Assembly: GCA_050290225.1 (NCBI GenBank) | Contig: JBNKHG010000048.1 | Coordinates: 1 to 64,000 of the forward strand | From: JBNKHG01 sp050290225 | Lineage (GTDB): Bacteria > Pseudomonadota > Gammaproteobacteria > Pseudomonadales > Cellvibrionaceae | Reading direction: 5' to 3' | Length of the DNA: 64,000 nucleotides | In this document: one piece after another, positions 25,779 through 33,536 of the stretch | Layout: every line of letters starts with the position of its first letter | How positions within the stretch are numbered: position 1 is the stretch's first letter | Position numbers and translations under genes: made by a program | Notes under the pieces: generated by a model | What the model saw: only the letters and a program-made list of their open reading frames with translations | Told to the model about the DNA's origin: nothing | Database searches by the model: none

Positions 25779-26669
25779 ATGAGTAAAATCGGTTTTATCG
25801 GTACCGGCATTATGGGACTGCCCATGGCCCGGAACCTGCAAATGCAAAAGGGTGATCACGAACTGTACTTTTCCGAGCATCACAAGCCGGTGCCCGAGGA
25901 ACTCCTTGCCGCCAACGGCCAGGTCTGCCCGACGCCTAAAGCGGTCGCGCAAGCGGCGGAATTTATTATTCTGATGGTGCCGGACACCCCACAGGTGGAA
26001 GAGGTGCTCTTTGGTGAAGAGGGTGTGGCCGCGGGGCTGGCACCCGGAAAAATCGTGATCGATATGAGCTCCATATCCCCGATAGCGACAAAAGACTTTG
26101 CCCGGCGTATTAACGCATTGGGATGCGATTACCTGGATGCGCCGGTGTCCGGCGGTGAAGTGGGTGCCAAGGCCGCCAGCCTGACCATTATGGTGGGAGG
26201 GCCCGAGACGGCGTTCGAGTCAGCCAGGCCGCTGTTCGAATTGATGGGAAAAAATATCACTCTGGTGGGCGGCAATGGTGACGGCCAGACCTGCAAGGTT
26301 GCCAACCAGATTATTGTTGCGCTCAATATCGAAGCCGTGAGTGAAGCCCTGTTATTTGCCGCCAAGGCCGGTGCCGATCCGGCGCGGGTGCGCGAGGCAC
26401 TGATGGGCGGATTTGCCGCTTCCAAAATATTGGAGGTGCATGGCGAGCGTATGATCAAGCGTACCTTTGAACCGGGTTTCCGCATCGGCCTGCACCAAAA
26501 AGACCTGAACCTGGCACTCTGCGGTGCTCGTGAGTTGAAGTTGAGTCTGCCCAATACCGCCACCGCCCAGGAGCTGTTTAACAGCTGCGCCGCCAACGGC
26601 GGCAGCGACTGGGACCACTCGGCGATGGTCAAGGCCCTGGAGTTGATGGCCAACCACGAAGTGGGCTGA
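25779..26669 (+). CDS. glxR: 2-hydroxy-3-oxopropionate (tartronate semialdehyde) reductase
   Basis: This 296-residue beta-hydroxyacid dehydrogenase reduces tartronate semialdehyde to glycerate. The N-terminal NAD fold is IGFIGTGIMGLPMARNL, the substrate-binding motif is DAPVSGGEVGAKAASLTIM, and the catalytic Lys is in CKVANQIIVALN. The ATG has GGGAG eight bases upstream. It lies 35 bp after hyi and is followed by two hairpins, the second a good terminator. Confidence 0.95.
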   Translation: MSKIGFIGTGIMGLPMARNLQMQKGDHELYFSEHHKPVPEELLAANGQVCPTPKAVAQAAEFIILMVPDTPQVEEVLFGEEGVAAGLAPGKIVIDMSSISPIATKDFARRINALGCDYLDAPVSGGEVGAKAASLTIMVGGPETAFESARPLFELMGKNITLVGGNGDGQTCKVANQIIVALNIEAVSEALLFAAKAGADPARVREALMGGFAASKILEVHGERMIKRTFEPGFRIGLHQKDLNLALCGARELKLSLPNTATAQELFNSCAANGGSDWDHSAMVKALELMANHEVG

Positions 26670-26733
26670 TTTTAAATCCTTGTAAAAAGATCCTGTGCTG
26701 TGCCTTCACTTGCATACCCCAAGCAAGTGTTCC

Positions 26734-26772
26734 CCAGCATGGCGGTCGCCTGATCGCTATGCTGGTCTTTTT
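26734..26772 (+). terminator. Terminator between glxR and glycerate kinase
   Basis: CCAGCATGGCG pairs with CGCTATGCTGG (11 bp, one G-T pair) over a 10-base loop and is followed by TCTTTTT. A second hairpin, CACTTGC with GCAAGTG, sits just upstream at 26707-26729. Glycerate kinase follows in the same direction, so some read-through or a new promoter is needed. Confidence 0.85.
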
Positions 26773-26831
26773 ACGGCCACGGTATGGGAGATGTTTGCGC
26801 CCTTGATTGAGTGAACGCCGGGAGAAAACCT

Positions 26832-28112
26832 ATGCATTTGGAGCCCCAAACATTTCTGTCCCGCCTGTTTGAAACGGCGATCGCCGCGGCGCATCCGGAG
26901 CAGGTGTTGGCGCGGCATTTACCCGCCGATACCAGCGGGCGCGCTATCGTTATCGGCGCCGGCAAAGCGGCAGCGGCCATGGCCGCGGCGCTGGAAAAAC
27001 ACTGGAAGGGAACACTGAGCGGGCTGGTGGTGACACGCTATGGTCACGGTGCGGCCTGCAAGCATATTGAAGTGGTGGAAGCGGCTCACCCGGTGCCCGA
27101 CGATGCCGGCGAGGCCGTCGCCAGGCGCATGATGGCAATGGTGGAAAACCTGGGGGCCGACGACCAGGTGATATGCCTGATGTCCGGCGGGGGATCCTCC
27201 CTGTTATCACTTCCGGCGCCGGGCCTTTCATTAGCCGACAAACAGTCGATCAACCGTGCCCTGCTCAAGTCCGGTGCCTCCATTGATGAAATGAATTGCG
27301 TGCGCAAGCACCTGTCGGCGATCAAGGGCGGTCGCCTGGCGCTCGCCTGTTACCCGGCGCGACTGCACACGTTTGCCATTTCCGACGTGCCGGGTGATGA
27401 AGCCACGGTGATTGCCTCGGGGCCGACCGTGACCGACCCCAGCCGTTCGGTGGAAGCCCTGGCGATTCTCTCGCGGTACCGCATAGAGGTGCCGAAGCAG
27501 GTGAGCGATTGGTTGCACAGCAGCGAGTCGGAAACCGTCAAGACCGGCCACCCGGCAATCGCCAACAGCCGCTTCACCCTGATAGCCAAACCCCAGCAGT
27601 CATTGGATGCCGCCGCCGCAGTGGTGCGGGAGTCCGGTCTCAATGTGATGATTCTGAGTGACTCTATCGAAGGGGAGGCGAGAGAAGTGGCCAAGGTGCA
27701 CGCGGCCATTGCGCGGCAGGTCTGCGAACACGCCCAACCGCTGCCGGCGCCCTGTGTGATTTTATCCGGAGGTGAAACCACCGTGACGGTCCGGGGGCAG
27801 GGCCGCGGTGGACGCAATGCGGAGTTTCTTTTAAGCCTGGCCCACAGCCTGTCGAACCAGCCCCGCAGTCGTGACCGCATTTATGCGTTGGCCGCCGATA
27901 CGGATGGTATCGATGGGTCGGAAGATAATGCCGGCGCAATTCTGACACCGCAAACCTTCGCGCGGGCCCGGGCGCTTGCGCTCAATACCGGTGATTATCT
28001 CGACAACAATGACGGCTACGGTTTTTTTGCCGCCACTGAAGATCTTATTGTGACCGGACCAACGCGCACCAATGTCAACGACTTTCGCGCAATCCTTATC
28101 CTACCGGAATAA
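26832..28112 (+). CDS. ttuD: Glycerate 2-kinase (GckA/TtuD, MOFRL family)
   Basis: This 426-residue enzyme phosphorylates glycerate made by GlxR, giving 2-phosphoglycerate. The N-terminal part has VIGAGKAAAAMAAALE and CLMSGGGSSLL; the C-terminal MOFRL domain has GGETTVTVRGQGRGGRNAEF and ADTDGIDGSEDNAGA. The ATG is chosen for CGGGAG upstream rather than an in-frame GTG at 26811. Pyruvate kinase starts five bases after its stop. Confidence 0.93.
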   Translation: MHLEPQTFLSRLFETAIAAAHPEQVLARHLPADTSGRAIVIGAGKAAAAMAAALEKHWKGTLSGLVVTRYGHGAACKHIEVVEAAHPVPDDAGEAVARRMMAMVENLGADDQVICLMSGGGSSLLSLPAPGLSLADKQSINRALLKSGASIDEMNCVRKHLSAIKGGRLALACYPARLHTFAISDVPGDEATVIASGPTVTDPSRSVEALAILSRYRIEVPKQVSDWLHSSESETVKTGHPAIANSRFTLIAKPQQSLDAAAAVVRESGLNVMILSDSIEGEAREVAKVHAAIARQVCEHAQPLPAPCVILSGGETTVTVRGQGRGGRNAEFLLSLAHSLSNQPRSRDRIYALAADTDGIDGSEDNAGAILTPQTFARARALALNTGDYLDNNDGYGFFAATEDLIVTGPTRTNVNDFRAILILPE

Positions 28113-28117
28113 CGCTT

Positions 28118-29530
28118 ATGACCGCTGTAAGAAATACCAAGATTTTGGCGACCCTCGGCCCCAGTGTCGAGCACCGTCAGGCGGTGAAGGACCTGGTCGA
28201 TGCCGGCGCCAACGTATTTCGACTGAACTTCAGCCACGGTGAACACGCCGATCACGCCCTGCGCTACGAGTGGATTCGCGATGTCGAGAAGGAGATTGGC
28301 AAACCCCTGGGCGTGCTGATGGATTTGCAGGGCCCCAAGCTGCGTGTCGGCACTTTTGCCGATGGGCGTATCCAACTTATCGAGGGAAGCCGTTTTCGCC
28401 TTGATGATTCATGTCGGCCCGGGGATGCGATGCGCGTCAACCTGCCTCACCCGGAGGTCATTACCGCATTGAAGCCGGGTATGGATCTGTTGCTGGATGA
28501 TGGCAAGGTTCGCCTTCGGGTCGACGTTTGCGACAACCGCTGGGTGGACACCACGGTGGTTACCGGTGGTGAACTTTCCGATCGCAAGGGAGTGAACATT
28601 CCCGATGCGCTGTTAAGCAGCGGCGTGTTGACCGATAAGGACCTGGAAGACCTGCGCTTTGGTTTACGACTGGGTGTGGACTGGGTGGCGTTGTCTTTTG
28701 TGCAGCGACCCGAGGATGTGGCTTATGCCAGGAAATTGATCGCCGGTCGTGCCGCCATTATGGCAAAGATTGAAAAGCCCTCCGCAGTGGAATTACTGGA
28801 GGATATTGTCACTTTGGCGGATGGCGTCATGATCGCCCGAGGCGACCTGGGTGTGGAAATTTCCGCAGAAAGCGTGCCGCAAATCCAGAAAGAAATTATT
28901 CACGAGTGCCGTCGCCAGGGCAAGCCGGTGGTGGTCGCCACCCAGATGCTGGAGTCCATGCGCGAAGCGCCGACCCCGACCCGCGCCGAGGTTACCGACG
29001 TGGCTAACGCCGTCTACGAAGGGGTGGACGCAGTGATGTTGTCGGCGGAAACCGCCTCGGGCAGCTACCCGGTCGAGGCGGTGTCGATAATGAGCAAAAT
29101 TATTCACCAGGTGGAGACGGATCCGCGCTTTTGGTTGGGACTCGATGCCAGTCACACGTCTGCCGAGCCCACCGTGGAGGACGCCATTAGCTGCGCCATT
29201 CGTCGCATCTCCAACATTCTGCCGGTCGCCATCCTGATCAATGTCACTGAAACCGGCGTTACCAGTTTGCGCGCCTCCCGGGAACGGCCCAAGGCCCCGA
29301 TATTGAGTCTGACGCCGAATATGGATACGGCGCGAAAGTTGACGCTTGCCTGGGGCATTCGGTCGGTCCAGAGCCGTCGTTTTGAAGACAGTGAAGATAT
29401 CGTAAAAGCGGCGATGGTCGCCGCCCTTAAAGAGCAAGTGGCGGCGGTCGGCGACACGGTGGTGATTACCGCGGGTATGCCTTTCGGTCGCCAGGGTACG
29501 ACTAATTTTTTGCGAATAGAGGAGCTTTAG
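28118..29530 (+). CDS. pyk: Pyruvate kinase
   Basis: This 470-residue enzyme converts phosphoenolpyruvate and ADP to pyruvate and ATP. Motifs are ILATLGPSVEHR at the N-terminus, VFRLNFSHG, DLQGPKLRVG, the signature IEKPSAVELLEDI, MIARGDLGVEI and VVATQMLESM. Coupling to glycerate kinase in the glyoxylate route is common in bacteria. The rest of glycolysis (enolase) is not in this window. A weak ribosome binding site suggests translation linked to the preceding gene. Confidence 0.96.
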   Translation: MTAVRNTKILATLGPSVEHRQAVKDLVDAGANVFRLNFSHGEHADHALRYEWIRDVEKEIGKPLGVLMDLQGPKLRVGTFADGRIQLIEGSRFRLDDSCRPGDAMRVNLPHPEVITALKPGMDLLLDDGKVRLRVDVCDNRWVDTTVVTGGELSDRKGVNIPDALLSSGVLTDKDLEDLRFGLRLGVDWVALSFVQRPEDVAYARKLIAGRAAIMAKIEKPSAVELLEDIVTLADGVMIARGDLGVEISAESVPQIQKEIIHECRRQGKPVVVATQMLESMREAPTPTRAEVTDVANAVYEGVDAVMLSAETASGSYPVEAVSIMSKIIHQVETDPRFWLGLDASHTSAEPTVEDAISCAIRRISNILPVAILINVTETGVTSLRASRERPKAPILSLTPNMDTARKLTLAWGIRSVQSRRFEDSEDIVKAAMVAALKEQVAAVGDTVVITAGMPFGRQGTTNFLRIEEL

Positions 29531-29614
29531 GAAACCACGGGTAAAAATTAACAGAGACCAAAACCATTCACCTTGACTGATTAATAACGATAAAGTCACT
29601 AGAGAGGTAAAACC

Positions 29615-30970
29615 ATGAGCGATGTCATTGAAGCCGGAGTCAGTAGTACGCCAGAAGTCGAACGCCAGGGTGGCGCGGGCATTTTGGAGCGACTTTTTAA
29701 TTTGAGCGAGAGAGGAACCAACGTCAAAACGGAAGTGATTGCCGGTGTGACCACTTTCCTCACCATGGCCTATATTATTTTCGTAAACCCCAATATCCTG
29801 TCCGCGGCGGGTATGGACCACGGCGCCGTGTTTGTGGCCACCTGCCTGGCAGCCGCTGTGGGCTGCCTGATTATGGGGTTATACGCCAACTACCCGATCG
29901 CCCTGGCGCCGGGTATGGGACTCAATGCCTTTTTCAGTTTTACCGTGGTCGGTGAAATGGGGTATAGCTGGCAGGTGGCACTGGGCGCCGTGTTCCTGTC
30001 CGGCGTGGTCTTTCTGTTTCTGAGCGTTTTTAAAGTGCGGGAGTGGATTATCAACAGCATTCCCCAGTCGCTGCGACACGCGCTGGCGGCCGGGGTGGGG
30101 TTGTTTCTGGCCATCATTGCGCTGAAAACGGCGGGACTTGTAGTCGACAGCCCGGCCACACTGGTGACCCTTGGGAATGTTACCCAGCCGGGACCGCTGT
30201 TGGCGGCTGTGAGTTTCTTTATTATCGTTGCGCTCTCCTACCGGAAGGTGCCTGGTGCTGTCATGCTCGGCATTCTGGCGGTGTCTGTGATCAGCTTGAT
30301 AGCGGGTCTGGTGGAGTTTAACGGCTTTATCGCCACGCCGCCGAGTATTGTGCCAACCATGCTGCAACTGGATATCGCCGGCGCTTTTGAAGTGAGTATG
30401 ATCAGCATTATCTTTGCATTCCTGTTCGTTGATCTGTTCGATACCGCCGGTACCCTGATGGGGGTGGCTCATCGCGCTGACCTGTTGGATGAAAATGGCA
30501 ATATGCCGCGGCTCGGCCGGGCACTGATGGCCGACAGTTCCGCCAGTATGTTCGGCTCGCTGATGGGGTCTTCCACCACCACCAGTTATGTGGAAAGTAC
30601 GGCCGGTATTGCCGCCGGTGGCCGTACCGGGCTGACAGCCGTGGTCTGCGCCGCACTCTTCCTTGGTTGTATGTTCTTCTCACCTGTGGCCGGCATGGTG
30701 CCCGGTTATGCCACCGCCGGTGCTCTGCTGTATGTGGCGGTGTTGATGACCGGTGGGCTGACTGCCATTGACTGGGGGGATATAACCGAGGCGGCGCCTG
30801 CGGTGATCGCGGCCATCATGATGCCGCTGTCATTTTCGATTGCCAACGGTATCGCCCTCGGATTTATCGCTTACACGGTGATCAAGGTGGCCAGTGGACG
30901 CACCGCTGATATCTCCCCCAGCGTCTATGTACTGTGTGCGCTGTTTGTCGCCAAGTTTATATTCTTTTAA
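29615..30970 (+). CDS. AzgA-type purine (guanine/hypoxanthine/adenine) permease
   Basis: This 451-residue inner-membrane carrier has about 12-14 membrane segments. Signature segments are VIAGVTTFLTMAYIIFVNP, LAPGMGLNAFF, FLFVDLFDTAGTLMGVAHRA and SSTTTSYVESTAGIAAGGRTGL, as in the AzgA/GhxP/AdeP branch. It probably imports purine bases with protons. GAGAGG lies before the ATG. It is the second base transporter of the window and stands directly before the adenine deaminase gene, from which array C separates it. Confidence 0.92.
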   Translation: MSDVIEAGVSSTPEVERQGGAGILERLFNLSERGTNVKTEVIAGVTTFLTMAYIIFVNPNILSAAGMDHGAVFVATCLAAAVGCLIMGLYANYPIALAPGMGLNAFFSFTVVGEMGYSWQVALGAVFLSGVVFLFLSVFKVREWIINSIPQSLRHALAAGVGLFLAIIALKTAGLVVDSPATLVTLGNVTQPGPLLAAVSFFIIVALSYRKVPGAVMLGILAVSVISLIAGLVEFNGFIATPPSIVPTMLQLDIAGAFEVSMISIIFAFLFVDLFDTAGTLMGVAHRADLLDENGNMPRLGRALMADSSASMFGSLMGSSTTTSYVESTAGIAAGGRTGLTAVVCAALFLGCMFFSPVAGMVPGYATAGALLYVAVLMTGGLTAIDWGDITEAAPAVIAAIMMPLSFSIANGIALGFIAYTVIKVASGRTADISPSVYVLCALFVAKFIFF

Positions 30971-31014
30971 TGGTGCGACCGGGATCAAGCGGCCCGGAAA
31001 AGATGGAACGGCTT

Positions 31015-31092
31015 CAAGCTTCAAGTTTCAAGCTTCAAGCTTCAAGCTTCAAGCTTCAAGCTTACAGCTTGCGGCTTGCGGCTTGCGGCTTT
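31015..31092. repeat. Heptad inverted array C
   Basis: Seven perfectly phased CAAGNNN units (31015-31063, six of them CAAGCTT) lead into four NNNCTTG-type units (31065-31092, last one CGGCTTT). The junction CAAGCT-TAC-AGCTTG is itself a short hairpin. It lies between two genes in the same direction. Confidence 0.85.
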
Positions 31093-31161
31093 TAAACATT
31101 CCCGGACGCACGCTAAATAGTGAACCTTCAACATGCGAACTTTTAACCAGCGAGAATCGTA

Positions 31162-32193
31162 GTGAAGAATTTTATTACCAAACTGCCCAAGGCTGAATTG
31201 CACCTGCATATCGAAGGTACACTCGAACCCGAGTTGATGTTCGAACTGGCGCAGCGCAACCGGATAGAGTTGCCGTTTCGTTCGGTGGCAGAGGTGCGCG
31301 AGGCGTACCAGTTTTCAAACCTGCAATCGTTTTTGGATATCTATTACCAAGGGGCTCAGGTGTTGATTCATGAGCGGGATTTCTACGACCTGACCTGGGC
31401 CTATATGGAAAAACTGCACCAGCAACAGGTGCGACATATCGAGATGTTTTTCGATCCCCAGACGCATACCGATCGAGGCATCAAGTTTGCCACCGTTATC
31501 AATGGCATTCATCGCGCACTGGAGGACGCCAGGGAAAGCTTTGGTATCTCCTCCATGTTGATTATGTGTTTCCTGCGGCACCTGAGCGAGGCGGCAGCCC
31601 TGGAAACCCTGTCTCAGGCGCTACCGTTTAAACACCTGATCAAAGCCGTGGGGCTGGATTCCGGGGAGGCGGGCAATCCACCGGAAAAATTTGTCGAGGT
31701 GTTTGCCCGCGCCCGGGAACAGGGTTACCTGTGTGTGGCCCACGCCGGCGAAGAGGGACCGGCTGACAATATCTGGCAGGCGATAAGACTGCTGAAGGTC
31801 AGGCGCATCGACCACGGGGTTCGCTGTGAGGAAGATCCAACCCTTGTGGCCTTTTTGCGAGAGCATCAGATCCCATTGACGGTCTGTCCCCTATCCAACA
31901 CGGCGCTCAAGGTATACCCGCATATGGGTGAGCACAATATTGCCCGGTTGTTGCGTCAGGGATTGAGGGTGACGGTTAACTCCGATGATCCCGCTTATTT
32001 CGGGGGGCACCTCAATGATAACTATATCGCCATACAGGAGGCGTTTGATCTCAGTTGTGCGGAGATGGCACAGCTGGCGCGGCAGAGTTTTGAAGCCAGC
32101 TTTTTAACGGAGCCGGAAAAGCAGGTGCATCTAAAGGCGATCGACGCCTGTCTTCGGGAGGCGGCGCCGGAGAAAGTCTCTCGGACTGTCTAA
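31162..32193 (+). CDS. Adenine deaminase (Add-like family)
   Basis: This 343-residue metal-dependent deaminase probably converts adenine to hypoxanthine. It has H14/H16 (AELHLHIEGTLEP), FFDPQTHTDRG, LDSGEAGNPP, VAHAGEEGP and VNSDDPAYFGG. The pattern matches the Pseudomonas adenine deaminase subgroup more than true adenosine deaminases. The start is GTG with only a weak upstream CGAGAA. Hypoxanthine would pass to xanthine dehydrogenase. Adenosine as substrate cannot be excluded from sequence alone. Confidence 0.88.
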   Translation: MKNFITKLPKAELHLHIEGTLEPELMFELAQRNRIELPFRSVAEVREAYQFSNLQSFLDIYYQGAQVLIHERDFYDLTWAYMEKLHQQQVRHIEMFFDPQTHTDRGIKFATVINGIHRALEDARESFGISSMLIMCFLRHLSEAAALETLSQALPFKHLIKAVGLDSGEAGNPPEKFVEVFARAREQGYLCVAHAGEEGPADNIWQAIRLLKVRRIDHGVRCEEDPTLVAFLREHQIPLTVCPLSNTALKVYPHMGEHNIARLLRQGLRVTVNSDDPAYFGGHLNDNYIAIQEAFDLSCAEMAQLARQSFEASFLTEPEKQVHLKAIDACLREAAPEKVSRTV

Positions 32194-32222
32194 CCCAGTT
32201 TCAGTGTCCGGACACATGTTAT

Positions 32223-32783
32223 ATGGAAATAGAAAGAATTGATAGTGATCGGGACCTGCCGGTTACTGCGATAATACGCCGCCGGGTACGCCCGGGATAC
32301 GAAGCGGAGTTTGAGCTCTGGTCAAAGGGTGTTGCAGCAGAATGCCAAAAGTTTGCGGGCTACCTGGGGACTCGCGTAATCCATCCCGCCGATCCAGCGG
32401 AAGCCCAGGTCACCATTATCAGCTTTGACAGCTACCCAAACTACCAGGCATGGATGAATTCGGAGGTGCGTCGCGAATGGACGCAGAAGGTGAAAGCCAT
32501 TACCAAGGGGTCAGCCGCCATCGAACAATTTTCCGGCTTGGATTATTGGTTGGGGACGGAAAGCACTCAGAAATCAAGCTGGCCTCCCAGTTTTAAAATG
32601 ATTGTAGTGGCCTATATCGCCATATGGCCTTTGGTTCATTTTGTGTCGCCCCTGCTGCAGCCCTACCTGCCGACCAATCCCTTGCTTGCCTCTCTGATTT
32701 CAAGCGCCGTGATCACGCCTTTGATGGGCTATCTATCCCTGCCCCTGGTGAGCCGGATTTTTCACAAGTGGTTGGTGGGCTAA
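32223..32783 (+). CDS. ABM-domain membrane protein
   Basis: This 186-residue protein has an antibiotic-biosynthesis-monooxygenase-like domain at residues 10-105 (VTAIIRRRVRPGYEAEFE, then FDSYPNYQAW) and two C-terminal membrane helices (about 120-145 and 150-175). Such fusions are widespread and mostly uncharacterised; the ABM fold can bind small aromatic compounds or act as a quinol monooxygenase. It starts 29 bp after the deaminase gene and may be cotranscribed, but a role in purine use is not evident. Confidence 0.75.
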   Translation: MEIERIDSDRDLPVTAIIRRRVRPGYEAEFELWSKGVAAECQKFAGYLGTRVIHPADPAEAQVTIISFDSYPNYQAWMNSEVRREWTQKVKAITKGSAAIEQFSGLDYWLGTESTQKSSWPPSFKMIVVAYIAIWPLVHFVSPLLQPYLPTNPLLASLISSAVITPLMGYLSLPLVSRIFHKWLVG

Positions 32784-33124
32784 GCGAAGCCCGGCGATTG
32801 AGCGTAGCCGCGGGCGTACATCAGAGCAATCGCTTCCTCGTCGTTATCGGCTGGTTAGGGGCGGCTCTGCGGTATTCGCATTCGCTGCAATAGTGTGATG
32901 CATGTCACATTATTGGTGTGGATCACTCGGCATTTTACAGGAGATTGGTTTCCAGGCTTTTCATTATTGGCCTTTCTTGGTAATAAAAGAAGATTCTTGT
33001 GACATTACCAATTAGTAAAAACGCAAGGGTACTCTATAATACGCGCTCTCGATGCCCGGGGGCTCAGGCCTGGAACGCACACAGCGCAGGGAAATCAGGA
33101 AAACTCTAGCGGAGAATAGGTTTT
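32784..33124. promoter_or_regulatory. Intergenic control region before the PA2779-like gene
   Basis: This gap of 341 bp has no gene. It contains a perfect CRP-type site (32894-32909) and a consensus TATAAT at 33035-33040; the matching -35 (TTAGTA, 17-bp spacing) is poor. The CRP-type site is about 130 bp upstream of that -10 box, so a second promoter nearer the site is possible. Confidence 0.5.
32894..32909. promoter_or_regulatory. CRP/Vfr-type binding site
   Basis: TGTGATGCATGTCACA is a perfect match to the CRP consensus TGTGA-N6-TCACA. It lies between the ABM-domain gene and the PA2779-like gene. No crp gene is in the window. Confidence 0.65.
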
Positions 33125-33523
33125 ATGAAGATGTTTATAAGGTGCCAAAAATTAAAGAAGACCTTGATCGGTCTGCTGCTGATCTCGTGGTTTATGGGTG
33201 GTTATGCGCAAGCGGGAATGGTGTCGACAAGCGCGGTGATTGGCGCTCATGGAGAATCATACACGCAAGCGCAACTTCAGGCCGCATTGGCGTCAGAAGA
33301 ACTTAAATCCCAATTGCAGGACATGGGGGTTGATACCGATCAACTTAATGATCGCATTGCCAGTCTTACTCCCAGTGAAATTCAACAGCTGAATGCCAGG
33401 CTCGAACAAGAGCCCGCCGGCGGCATTGTAGGTGCGTTGGTAACCATATTTGTTGTCCTTGTCATTACCGATATGTTATGTGCCACTGATGTATTCACCT
33501 TTGTTAGATGTATTAACAAGTAG
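33125..33523 (+). CDS. PA2779-family protein
   Basis: This 132-residue exported protein has a signal peptide (hydrophobic LIGLLLISWFMGG, likely cut after AQA near residue 30) and a central helical part typical of PA2779 proteins (TSAVIGAHGE, ASLTPSEIQQLNARL). A C-terminal membrane segment reads GIVGALVTIFVVLVITDML. The function is unknown. It is always paired with a C39-like cysteine peptidase gene in pseudomonads, as here. GCGGAGA precedes the ATG. Confidence 0.82.
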   Translation: MKMFIRCQKLKKTLIGLLLISWFMGGYAQAGMVSTSAVIGAHGESYTQAQLQAALASEELKSQLQDMGVDTDQLNDRIASLTPSEIQQLNARLEQEPAGGIVGALVTIFVVLVITDMLCATDVFTFVRCINK

Positions 33524-33536
33524 CATTTCGAAACGT

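Noticed and set aside
26707..26772. Riboswitch between glxR and glycerate kinase
   Set aside because: Only simple hairpins are seen; no conserved ligand-binding core could be recognised.
28793..29821. 342-codon minus-strand frame across pyk and the permease start
   Set aside because: It is antisense to pyruvate kinase and AzgA-type permease motifs and has a His/Arg-rich shadow composition.
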